This document shows positions 56,202-64,000 of a DNA stretch of 64,000 nucleotides, in pieces. The notes beneath the pieces were generated by a model. It ran no database searches, had not been told where the DNA came from, and saw only the letters and a list, made by a program, of their open reading frames with translations. The first letter of the stretch is position 1; every line of letters begins with the position of its first letter. The translations under genes were made by a program, and so were the position numbers. The DNA comes from Macrothele yani (taxonomy: Eukaryota > Arthropoda > Arachnida > Araneae > Macrothelidae), in the NCBI GenBank assembly GCA_039090855.1, contig CM077007.1, positions 15,735,515 through 15,799,514 of the forward strand, in the 5' to 3' direction.

Positions 56202-57356
56202 CACCGATGAGACATTGCATTATGACCACCTCCCTAATAAGCTGTAGGACCCCATTTAGCCCGCAAAACAGCGGTCACTCGGTGATGCATCGATTCGATG
56301 AGGTGGCGATAGGTATCCTGGGGTATCTGGCACCATAATGCCAACAGAAGGTACCCAAATTCCTCTACATTTCGGGGTTGTGGTGGTTTAGTGCGAACAC
56401 GCTTTTCCAAGTCGAACCACAAATGTTCGATTGGGTTCATGTCAGGTGAATTTAGAGGCCAGGGCATTAACAAGAAGTCACCAGCATGTTCCTCGAACCA
56501 CTCCTTGACGATTCTGGCAGTGTGGCATGGCGCATTATCCTATTGGTAATGGCCATCACCAGCAGAGAACACAGTTGCCATGAATGGGAGAATTTGGTAC
56601 GCAATGATGTCCAGATACCTGACAGCTGTCAGGGATGGTGCTATTGGAATAATGGAGGCCGCCGGCTTGTATCCGCCCGACAGTGCATCCAGATGTCATA
56701 GCGTCCGTTGGTAATCGGCGTATCCGCGCTCGGCCTTCTACCTGATGCACTATGAATCTTGATTCGTCAGACCAGGCCACTTTCTTACAATTATCCAAGG
56801 TCCAATCTCGATGGTCTTGGGCCCATTTCATGAGTTGTTGGCGATGACGTGCATTGAGTGTGGAGACCCGCCTGGGTCTTCGGCTACGCAGGCCCATGCG
56901 CGGAAGGCTGCGATGAACTGTGAGCTGTGACACATTGCCCTGATAAACACTCTTGTAGTTGCGAGTGATTGGTCGCTCTGGACAATGCTCGACAGCCTCC
57001 GTTCCCCTCTGTCATCAATGAGCTGCGGACAACATACGGCTGTGCGAAGGTTCGTCGTTTGGCCATCTGTGCACCACTTCTGATACGTACTCACTACAGC
57101 GGCACGTGAAAAATCCGCAATCCGCGCCGTTTCCGAGATCGTAGTCCCGAGGCACCGTGTCATCACATTTTGTCCCTTATCAAACTCCGATGAATCGGCA
57201 GCTTTTCTCATTCTGACTGCGAACACTACTAACGGAAAGACGGTTCTCGGGTTGTATATATACTGCTCTGTGAACTTCACCTGCGCCACCGTTCGGTCTC
57301 CAGTCGCTTTCATGTCTCTAGGTTGGGGGTGGTCATAATAGAATGACTCATTGGTG
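56202..57356 (-). mobile_element. Tc1-like transposon, complete in length
   Basis: Ends CACCGATGAGACATTGCATT and, on the opposite strand, CACCAATGAGTCATTCTATT, then TATGACCACC on both sides, with TA flanks. The same family as the split element at the window's left edge. Confidence 0.92.
56234..57313 (-). pseudogene. Tc1 transposase, broken
   Basis: The N-terminal helix-turn-helix part (57313-56828) contains SSEFDKGQNVMTRCLGTTIS and a second helix group. The frame 56933-56556 carries MKWAQDHRDWTLDNCKKVAW and SDESRFIVHQVEGRARIRR with the first Asp. The second-motif Asp region near 56530 is out of frame. The last piece (56473-56234) has SPDMNPIEHLWFDLEKRV with the Glu and ends in KWGPTAY. Two or three frameshifts. 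Confidence 0.88.
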
Positions 57357-57504
57357 TATGTTTACATTAAAATAACACCAAACGATTTGTAAGGATTTTG
57401 GCTTGATTCGCACATGTGAATATTTTTAAACATACGGAAGGTTTCAAAATGAACTGCATGTTCTCATCCATATTTGTTAATCTTAAGGTTCAATTTCTGT
57501 TTAG

Positions 57505-57729
57505 GTGGCGAGCTTCTTCGTCTGTCCAACCACTCATCATGCAGACCAGAAGGCGCACGTAAGGTACGAGAGGTTCTGAAAAATGGATCGGCTAAAAAGA
57601 AGTTCTGCGAGATGCTCACTTGGCAAGGTGTATCTCAGAAGGCGGCTGAGGCCTTATGTTTCAGAGATGGAATTTCAGTTTTGCCGAAAGCGAAATATAT
57701 CACTACCCATAAGTACCATGGACCTTCAG
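57505..57729 (+). CDS. TYMP: Thymidine phosphorylase, internal exon (third seen)
   Basis: 75 residues after restoring the split Gly: GGELLRLSNHSSCRPEGARK, then VREVLKNGSAKKKFCEMLTW, QGVSQKAAEALCFRDGISVL and PKAKYITTHKYHGPSG. The family pattern is G-LL----, --EG---V---L--GSA---F--ML--QG, then a loop with PKA. It starts and ends in phase 1, with acceptor CTGTTTAG and donor TCAG|GTCAGT. This is the region that links to the C-terminal beta-rich part of the alpha/beta domain. The frame is uninterrupted. Confidence 0.9.
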
Positions 57730-58155
57730 GTCAGTAGTTACAACGAGGTAAGAAGAATCTGAAGCAGCGTGACTTCTCAGTAATGATTCAAATAGCGCAT
57801 CTACCCCATTTACGTATAGGGTCATTAATAATAACTGATGAATTGCTTTTGACGTAGAACTACGTCTAACTCTGCGGATAGTATGGGGATACTTACGGTC
57901 GACCGCCTGTGACAAAAACAGGTCCCAATTGAAATCATTACAGCGTTGAAAACACGTGCCGCACACTCATCGTGTTAGCATGTTCATAAACCGCAGGGAG
58001 TCCAATTCGCGTACTGCGCAATACATCTCGTGCGCGACGTTCCCCTCGCTCCCTGTGCACCGGGGAGATGATGCAATATTTCTGGGTGTGTCGTCGCGCT
58101 TGACGCAGTCTATCTCGGCAACCATGAGCGCAACAGAACTCTGAGTTGTATCATT

Positions 58156-58420
58156 TTAAAGCTCTCGACGAGATCTATTCAAACATACGAATAATATTTC
58201 GCAGCGGTTTGAACTGAGCATTTAAAGAATTGTTTTCTTGTGAACCGGTGAACACTTTTGGCAATATCGCGGTTTATCTGGGCTACCGTGAGTGCAAAAA
58301 GACTATGCGTGGTAACGTTTTAAAGCTCTCGACGAGATCTATTAAAATATATAAAGAACATATCGCAGTAGTTGAAACTGAAATTAAAAAAATTGTTTTC
58401 GTGTGAACTGGTTAACAATC
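58156..58420. repeat. Direct repeat, offset 162 bp
   Basis: TTTTAAAGCTCTCGACGAGA occurs at 58156 and 58318. The following text (GAACA/AATAATATCGCAG, AATTGTTTTC-TGTGAAC) repeats with changes. It stands directly before the small basic ORF. Confidence 0.75.
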
Positions 58421-58424
58421 GACA

Positions 58425-58640
58425 ATGCCGCGGAATTCGCAGAATGAACGCAAGCAAAAGTGGAGAAAATTAAAACGAGAGGCAAGAGCAAGTGATAAGG
58501 AACGTAAGAAGCCCAAGAAGACTGCACCCCGACGAACTAGAGAGTATCGAGAAAGCCTGAAAGCGGCCGTCTCCAAACAAAAATACAACACACCGATCGA
58601 ACCCGCAATGTATCCAGCATTATTTGTAAAAATTATGTAA
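58425..58640 (+). CDS. Small basic ORF of unknown function
   Basis: 71 residues, start MPRNSQNERKQKWRKLKREA, with Lys/Arg in over a third of positions and a motif RTREYRESLKAAVSKQKYN. The stop lies at 58638. Similar short basic segments stand at the N-termini of some Helitron-type and other transposon proteins, but I cannot name a family from this. The repeated leader upstream (58156-58420) suggests a mobile-element 5' region. It could also be chance. Confidence 0.3.
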   Translation: MPRNSQNERKQKWRKLKREARASDKERKKPKKTAPRRTREYRESLKAAVSKQKYNTPIEPAMYPALFVKIM

Positions 58641-59715
58641 GCTACTTTTCATATCAAAGACCTACGTTGGCTATAACAAATTAAATAAACGCTTGGAAAC
58701 CATACTCGACTAGCTCATATCAACTCTCCGATCTGCAAATCGTAGTCCTAAGTTCCAAACTGACGACTCAATTAGAATTAAGCATACCTCTATTTTTCTG
58801 GGGGGGGGGGATCCAAACTCAAGAATTAAAATGTCGACTAAATCGAGAAGTTATAATTTTGTTCATATATCCCATTTCTGGATTTTACTCATGAATTTCA
58901 GCGAAACTAAAGTGGTGTGTTTGGTTACTCAATGACTGGCCTACTGGATAAAAATACCACTGAGGTCGCTTTTCTAGAATATCCAGTCATTAACATAAAA
59001 ACCTCCAAATTCTTTAGTCCGCAACGCTTTCTCTAACTGTACAACCTCCAGTTAAAATATGAAGGTTGGCTTTACTATTTTAATAGTTAGAGATAGTCTC
59101 TCTTCGTTCTTCTTTGGATGTGTATTCTGCAGAGTTTTGGAAATATTTTATGACAGATGCCTTTGCTGTGTTTAATACTTCTGTTGGGAATTCCGAATTG
59201 GCTGTCCACTTCTAGACGTAGTAAACAGTGTACGATAGTATTTCCATGTTCTGTTGTTGCAGTTGTACCACGAATTCCACGACACGAGAGGGAAAATATC
59301 CTGCACTTCTTAGAGACATGACTGATCCAGTTGACTTTATGCTATCCACAACATAAAAGCTTCCGCAACTTAACAAGATGGAACTTCTCCAGTGTATCGG
59401 GAGCACCGGAGGTGGAACCTGAATGATTGGAAAAGGTTTAGGTTTTCAACTGCATCACGAAGATGGAAGGTTGTGAACTCAGGGACATCAGATACGAGAA
59501 TATGGATTCATTTCCATGATCACGACTGTTCAGCATGGTAATGCAGAGTGGGTCATGTCTTCATGAGAGACTTTTGCTTCTCCATACTATAAAATTATTT
59601 GCCGCGGTGAATTTCTAACTTTAGCAGCAACATCATTCAATCCTTGCGACGACCCCGTAGACTGGCGTCGGAGGGCAACTCCTTCCCACCCCCGTCGCTA
59701 GGCCTCTATTCTGAA
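58641..59715. other. Nothing recognised
   Basis: A G10 run near 58800 is the only striking feature. Confidence 0.4.
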
Positions 59716-59769
59716 TTTTTTGTTTGTTTGGAGGTTTAACAACTACTTTGAGCAATTCGATGGGCTATA

Positions 59770-60542
59770 TACATATCTGCTCAACTGAGGATTCCTTACA
59801 GAAAGAGCTTGATTTTCTTAAACGAATTGCAGTACACAGAGGATACAGCCCTTCCGTTATAGACAAAGCTGTCCAAAATTTTAGGAAACCAAAGCCTGTC
59901 TGCACGTGCATGCCTATAGACCTCCCAATACGAAAGAATTGGGCAGTTATCCCATTTGCTCCTCAGATTTGCTTCGGAATTTCAAAAATCCTTAAAAGTT
60001 TTAATTTCAAAGTTATTTTCTAACCCATAAACAAAATGAATTTTTACGGATCAAAAGACTACGTCGAAGACATAAACTCCTGGGGAATTTATCAGATACC
60101 TTGTGAATGTGGTCTTTCATATATATGACAGATCCGCAGGGCTTTAAGTTTCCGTGTGAAAGAACACAAGACCTATGTACGAAACTATGAACTGAAGAAG
60201 TCGTCTATAGCTCAACATTGTCACGAAAATAACCATAAAGTTTTGCGTGGAAACGCTACGCTTATTGATAAACTGGACTCGACTATCAAGCTTAATATAT
60301 TAGACGCTTTCCACATATACCGGAACTCGTCACTGCTTGTCAACGACATGACGTCGACTCCATTTCTTTCAAGCGCGTGGAAACAACTCACCAAAACCCG
60401 TGACCGTCAGAATTCTGATGACGTCACAATAATTTGAATGTTTACGCTCCATTCGTCCTGAGGAAGCTGAGCCAAAGGCTTTGCGAAACTATAGTCGATG
60501 TATAATAAACATTTCATTGTGCGAAACGTTGTTATTATTATT
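59770..60542 (+). mobile_element. Penelope-like element, 5'-truncated 3' end
   Basis: 773 bp ending in GTTGTTATTATTATT. It codes for the linker and GIY-YIG endonuclease end of a Penelope-like retroelement. It sits in a SINE with a 5-bp duplication (CTATA). Confidence 0.85.
59772..60437 (+). pseudogene. Penelope-like GIY-YIG endonuclease remnant
   Basis: The first piece (to 60023) has KELDFLKRIAVHRGYSPSVI and the ISKILKSFNFKVIF block. After a stop, KDYVEDINSWGIYQIPCECG and LSYI follow, the GIY...YIG core with two Cys. The Gly after YI is replaced by a TGA stop (GGA to TGA is one change). QIRRALSFRVKEHKTYVRN and SSIAQHCHENNHKV complete the domain with its conserved Arg and the His-Cys-His cluster. 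The reverse transcriptase is missing. Confidence 0.87.
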
Positions 60543-60730
60543 CTATAAGCAGTAGCCCGTACCTATTTCTGGGACGTTGGTTCCAGGGAAAGGATAGAAC
60601 TAGTGCCGTAAGACAAACACCGAGATTAGGACCTGTACCCTATCGGACGAATGATCATAAGCCAGGGCTTAGACCAATGCACACCGGGGCGGCAATTCTG
60701 GTGGTTGACCCTTAGACTATCGTAGGCATA

Positions 60731-60958
60731 TTTTTTTTTTTTTTTTTTGATTGGAGGTTTAACGACCACCGTGAGCAACTCAATGGGCTATAAGCAGTCG
60801 CCCGTCCCTAATTTAGGGTCACTGGTTCCAGGGAAGGGAGAGAGCCAGTGCCGTAAGACAAACACAACATCCATGCCTCACCGGGATTCGAACCCGGACC
60901 CCAGACGGACAAATGATCAGAGGCCAGCGCCTTAGACTACTGCGCCACCGGGGCGGCC
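60731..60958 (-). mobile_element. SINE family A copy, best preserved
   Basis: A T20 start, every family block intact, and the head CTGCGCCACCGGGGCGGCC. GTAGGCATA flanks it perfectly at 60722-60730 and 60959-60967. It lies 35 bp from the split copy. It is the best reference sequence for the family here. Confidence 0.96.
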
Positions 60959-60967
60959 GTAGGCATA

Positions 60968-61398
60968 TTTGAATAAATATGAATAGCTACGATAATTCCG
61001 ATGATGAAGGTAACGGGAAACCACCTCATTACATAATTCCAAGTAGTTCATCATCATAGCTATGCACAGATGATGATGATGTCAAAAGCTTGCGGAGAAC
61101 ACGGCACTTGAAAGATGTGGTTAGAATCAAATGCTTCATATAAAAAAAAATCAGAGTTGATTGTTGATTCAAGCTCTTCATAGCAGAGCATATCAAAAGT
61201 AACGAGATCAAAATTCCTTCAAAGAACGAATGTAATTTATTGACCAATTTTACATTGACTTTTTAAAAGTAGTTTCCCATTCACTGCAAAACTTTGTAGC
61301 TTTTGACGTTTATTTAAGTAGGTAGGCCCAAGCTTAAGTGCCTTAGCTGATCAATCCAAGCTGAAGTCCCTTAGCTGATCAAGTTCATTAAAACTACG
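60968..61398. other. Nothing recognised
   Basis: A near-exact doublet of GCTTAAGTGCCTTAGCTGATCAA-type words lies near 61332-61380. Confidence 0.4.
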
Positions 61399-61731
61399 GT
61401 GAATATCGATTCTCGTGGTGATGGATACTTCCAGCACAGCAATGAACTATGCCACAATGCTTACGGAGTGTTTTCAGGAACATCATGGAAACTTTTCCGC
61501 AACTTCATTATTCACAGTAATCATAAGACCCAGTCCCACGGAGCATTCGTAGGATACAGTCTGAACTTTGCCAGTAGACGTTTGGATCCGCTGCCGCTGC
61601 CTTGCAGTCTGCGTGTACCAGAAAACGTTATTCGCCTAACATGGGGAAATATTTCAGTTGGGCTTTTCTGCCAGTGTGATCTAAAGAAATTAACTTTCGA
61701 AAGTTCCGACGTGACTGTACAGAAAGCATAG
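61399..61731 (+). other. Open frame of 110 codons, unrecognised
   Basis: It begins MNIDSRGDGYFQHSNELCHN and ends DVTVQKA. No motif is known to me, and no splice sites make it a TYMP exon. It may be a worn transposon piece or chance. Confidence 0.2.
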
Positions 61732-61749
61732 CAAGAGGAAGCCAAAATT

Positions 61750-62520
61750 TGAATAAGAGAAAGTAAACGAAAGCGGATGGTCAATTAGGTAGTAATTTTC
61801 GGTCTTATTTACATAAGAGAAAGTAAATTTACATAATTTACATAAGAAAAAGTATAAATTTACATAAGAGGAAGTTATTCACATAAGAGAGAGCAAACGA
61901 AAGCGGAAGGTAAATTAGGTAGTAATTTTCAGTCTTATTTACATATGAGAAAGTTATTTACATAATTTACATATGAGAAAGTTGTTTACATAATTTACAT
62001 AAGAGAAAGTTATTTATGTAATTTACATAAGAGAAAGTTATTTACCTAATTTACATAGGAGAAAGTAAACGAAAGTGGAGGTTCAAATATGTAGTAATTT
62101 TCATTCTTATTTACATAAGAGAAAATTATTTACATAATTTACATAAGAGAAAACTATTTACATAATTTACATATGAGAAAGTAAACGAAAGTGGAAGCTC
62201 AAATAGGTAGTAATTATCAGTCTTGTTTACATAAGAGAAAGTAAATTTATATAAGAGAAAGTTATTTACATAATTTACATAGGAGAAAGTAAACGAAAGT
62301 GGAAGGTCAAATAGGTAGTAATTTTCAGTCTTATTTACATAAAAGAAAATTATTTACATAATTTACATAAGAGAAAGCTATTTGCATAATTTACATAAGA
62401 GAAAGTTATTTATATAAGTTGCATAAGAGAAAGTTATTTATATAATTCCATAAGAGAAAGCCGTTTACATAGTTTACATAAGAGAAATTAAACTAAAGCG
62501 GAAGGTCAAATAGCTAGTAT
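61750..62520. repeat. Complex tandem array, about 28-bp unit with longer blocks
   Basis: Units of the type GAGAAAGTTATTTACATAAT + TTACATAA recur throughout. A second block, GTAAACGAAAGTGGAAGGTC followed by AAATAGGTAGTAATTTTCAG, returns about every 120-170 bp. The array ends about 175 bp before the TYMP exon at 62695. Confidence 0.92.
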
Positions 62521-62533
62521 TTCTCAGTTTTAT

Positions 62534-62590
62534 AATTCTTTTGAACTTGAGTTCGTAAACGAAATTACGAACTCAAGTTCAAAAAGAATT
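62534..62590. repeat. Strong hairpin upstream of a TYMP exon
   Basis: Arms 62534-62558 and 62565-62590 pair over about 24 bp with a single extra A; the loop is ACGAAA. The arms contain GAACTTGAGTTCGTAA. It lies 104 bp before the splice acceptor. Confidence 0.92.
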
Positions 62591-62694
62591 ATTTTGAAAC
62601 ATGTTTTTTGTCTAAATATAAAAGCTTATTCATCAATGCTGTTTTATTTCAATATTTTCATTTCTTGTGCTGTTTACTGATTCATGTTTCATAG

Positions 62695-62822
62695 GATTCA
62701 TTACCGGAATCGATGCTGCTTGCATCGCGAGGATCTGGAAGGACGAGGTCGACAAATCACGCATCATGGATCATGGAGTTGGCCTTCTTCTCCTTAAACA
62801 CGTAGGAGATGAAATAAAAAAG
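62695..62822 (+). CDS. TYMP: Thymidine phosphorylase, internal exon (fourth seen)
   Basis: It encodes GFITGIDAACIARIWKDEVD and KSRIMDHGVGLLLLKHVGDEIKK. The family pattern here is G-(I/V)--ID---I------G--R------D--VG--L---VGD-(V/I)-KG. The acceptor is TTTCATAG|GA, the donor AAAAAG|GTAAAT; entry is in phase 1 and exit in phase 0. The remaining C-terminal part (usually about 50-70 residues) would lie beyond 64000. Confidence 0.88.
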
Positions 62823-62989
62823 GTAAATTTCCAAATGTTGGCGTTCTACCTTGAAATAGAATGGTAATTCTTTTTGACGCACACAGACACATATGGGTCC
62901 CTCAAAGAAGCACCCACATGAAAACACAGTTCTTATTCAAACCTAAAGAATATCAATGAATACATAACATGTTTTTGCAGGTATCACTT

Positions 62990-63780
62990 TAACTTCGTAG
63001 CTGCAGGGTATGTTCCACGAACTTGCTGACAAGAGTAAACAAGAAAGATGACACGGAATTTTTGGTTGCAATGAGCACGTCTTTTGAACCCCTTCTGATG
63101 CGAATTAAATTTATCAAAGTCAATGCAGCCGGCTAGAAGAAAATAAACTAGACTTCTACAATCGATAGAACATCCAGAAATAGAAACAGTTACTTACTTC
63201 CATCAGCGGCTAAAACGTATGTTACGAAGATTAACAAATAGCGCACAAAAAAGTTTCTCATTGCAGAAGGAAGGCATCAGATTTTCAAATCAAACAGTAT
63301 AAAGAAGAAATATAAAATGAAATATGAAATACTTCTACATCTTCTAGCGGAAGAATTTTACGTAATGGGAAAGTTGAAAATAGCCGAAACATTTTCTTCA
63401 TGGAAAAGACGGTTTGCTAAAGAAAACGAACTTTTCAAATACGTCTCCCGGAAGCAGAGATAGCTAGAGAAAGGTATTGACTTTTAAGCCCCCTAGTGGG
63501 AAATCTATGCATTATTTAAAAAAGGAGAATGCTCCGCCTCTGTATTGTAGCGAATGACCTACATTGAAAAGGAAATTTCTCAATAGGTTTTTTAGAAGCT
63601 GAGGAGATACAGCTGCAAACACAAGTATATATAAATATCACCTAGTGACAGAACTGTGAGATACAAAACTTCTCAAATACAACCTAAAGTGTTCCACAAG
63701 ATTAATGGCATCCAGTGTTGAAATAATTTTTTAAATTGGACATTTAGAAGCAGAGATATTAAAAAAACAAGTTAGTAAAA
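62990..63780 (-). repeat. Satellite copy related to 26250-28020, inverted
   Basis: On the minus strand it repeats the end of the first array: TTGACTTTGATAAATTTAAT near 63125, CAAAAGACGTGCTCATTGC near 63085, then GCATAGATTTCCCACTAGGG near 63505 and CAGAGATATT-type links. It is more degraded than the + strand array. Confidence 0.7.
63485..63500 (-). promoter_or_regulatory. CTCF-like motif, minus strand
   Basis: CCCACTAGGGGGCTTA on the minus strand, a close match to the CCACTAGGGGGCGCTA form. Its orientation is opposite to the motifs at 26.4-27.5 kb. Confidence 0.45.
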
Positions 63781-64000
63781 TCATGCAATGCATTGATTAT
63801 GATACGCTTTAAAACATGACAAAAATCATTACACAAGTTATTAATCAACTTATGAGGATAATGGCTGTAGAATAGTGTACTTCCGGAACAACATGATAAA
63901 GTTTTATCTCAATGGAACCATTTTTACGCAAGTTATGACGCATAAGGGCAAATGAATGGATTCCGCTCCTGTGTCCTGACCTTTGACCCCCATTTAGCCT
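63781..64000 (+). repeat. Dispersed repeat family D copy, runs off the window
   Basis: Matches 7820-7990 and the complement of 46480-46740. It contains CCTGACCTTTGACCCCCATT at the right edge. Confidence 0.75.

Larger units (their letters stand above)
45223..57504 (+). other. TYMP intron, about 12.3 kb
   Basis: It runs from GTACGC to CTGTTTAG. Joining the exons restores a Gly codon (G + GT) and the sequence EEIGGELLRLSNH. Confidence 0.85.
59716..60695 (-). mobile_element. SINE family A copy split by a Penelope-like insertion
   Basis: The SINE parts are 59716-59769 (GGAGGTTTAACAACTACTTT ... GATGGGCTATA) and 60543-60695 (CTATAAGCAGTAGCCCGTAC ... CACCGGGGCGGC). CTATA is present at both junctions (59765-59769 and 60543-60547). 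Confidence 0.9.
57730..62694 (+). other. TYMP intron, about 5.0 kb
   Basis: It runs from GTCAGT to TTTCATAG. Joining the exons restores a Gly codon (G + GA). Confidence 0.85.

Noticed and set aside
62981..62992. Possible TYMP terminal exon after TTTTTGCAG (codes for Val-Ser-Leu-stop)
   Set aside because: The family needs about 50-70 more residues here, and it lies within a repeat-like stretch only 158 nt after the previous donor.

Overview
The window looks like one stretch of a large, transposon-rich arthropod genome (a chelicerate or a large-genome insect; the exact group is an inference). Its only recognisable host gene is thymidine phosphorylase (TYMP) on the + strand. Four exons are visible (17326-17444, 45066-45222, 57505-57729, 62695-62822), each with consensus GT/AG boundaries and mutually compatible phases. 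Together they encode about 210 residues of the middle and C-terminal half of the enzyme, including the Ser and Lys that contact the pyrimidine base. The introns are about 27.6, 12.3 and 5.0 kb. The N-terminal exons and the last exon are not seen here.

Everything else is intronic or upstream repeat sequence. 1-17325, upstream of the first visible exon, holds a Tc1 element split by an RTE retrotransposon, an 850-bp polypurine tract, a Tc1 element, a deleted hAT-like element stuffed with tRNA-derived SINEs, a truncated RTE, a mariner and an internally deleted Tc1. Intron 17445-45065 holds a Tc1, a hAT carrying a LINE fragment, a hierarchical satellite whose monomers contain CTCF-like motifs, several SINEs, another Tc1, a full-length RTE with a 1027-codon ORF, a 30-copy 68-bp array made from a SINE head plus flank, a DUF4817-type mariner and a further Tc1. 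Intron 45223-57504 holds tRNA-derived SINEs of three families, a Tc1 containing a 26-bp minisatellite, a TA-flanked MITE, a Tc1 with an internal palindrome, a foldback element split by an LTR-like insertion, an unrecognised broken ORF and another Tc1. Intron 57730-62694 holds a small basic ORF, a Penelope-like element inside a SINE, and a tandem array ending in a hairpin about 100 bp before the next exon.

Three SINE families recur and are named here A (about 12 copies; polyA tail; head reading GGCCGCCCCGGTGGCGCAG), B (7 copies; head reading GTCCGCGTAGCTCAG) and C (3 copies near 45.4-46.2 kb). Almost every transposase is broken by stops or frameshifts. The exception is the RTE ORF at 34.5-37.6 kb. 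No functional tRNA, rRNA or CRISPR was seen. The least explained feature is the satellite at 26.25-28.0 kb: about ten monomers of roughly 150 bp, most with a close match to the CTCF recognition sequence in one orientation, and a related copy in the opposite orientation at 63.0-63.8 kb.
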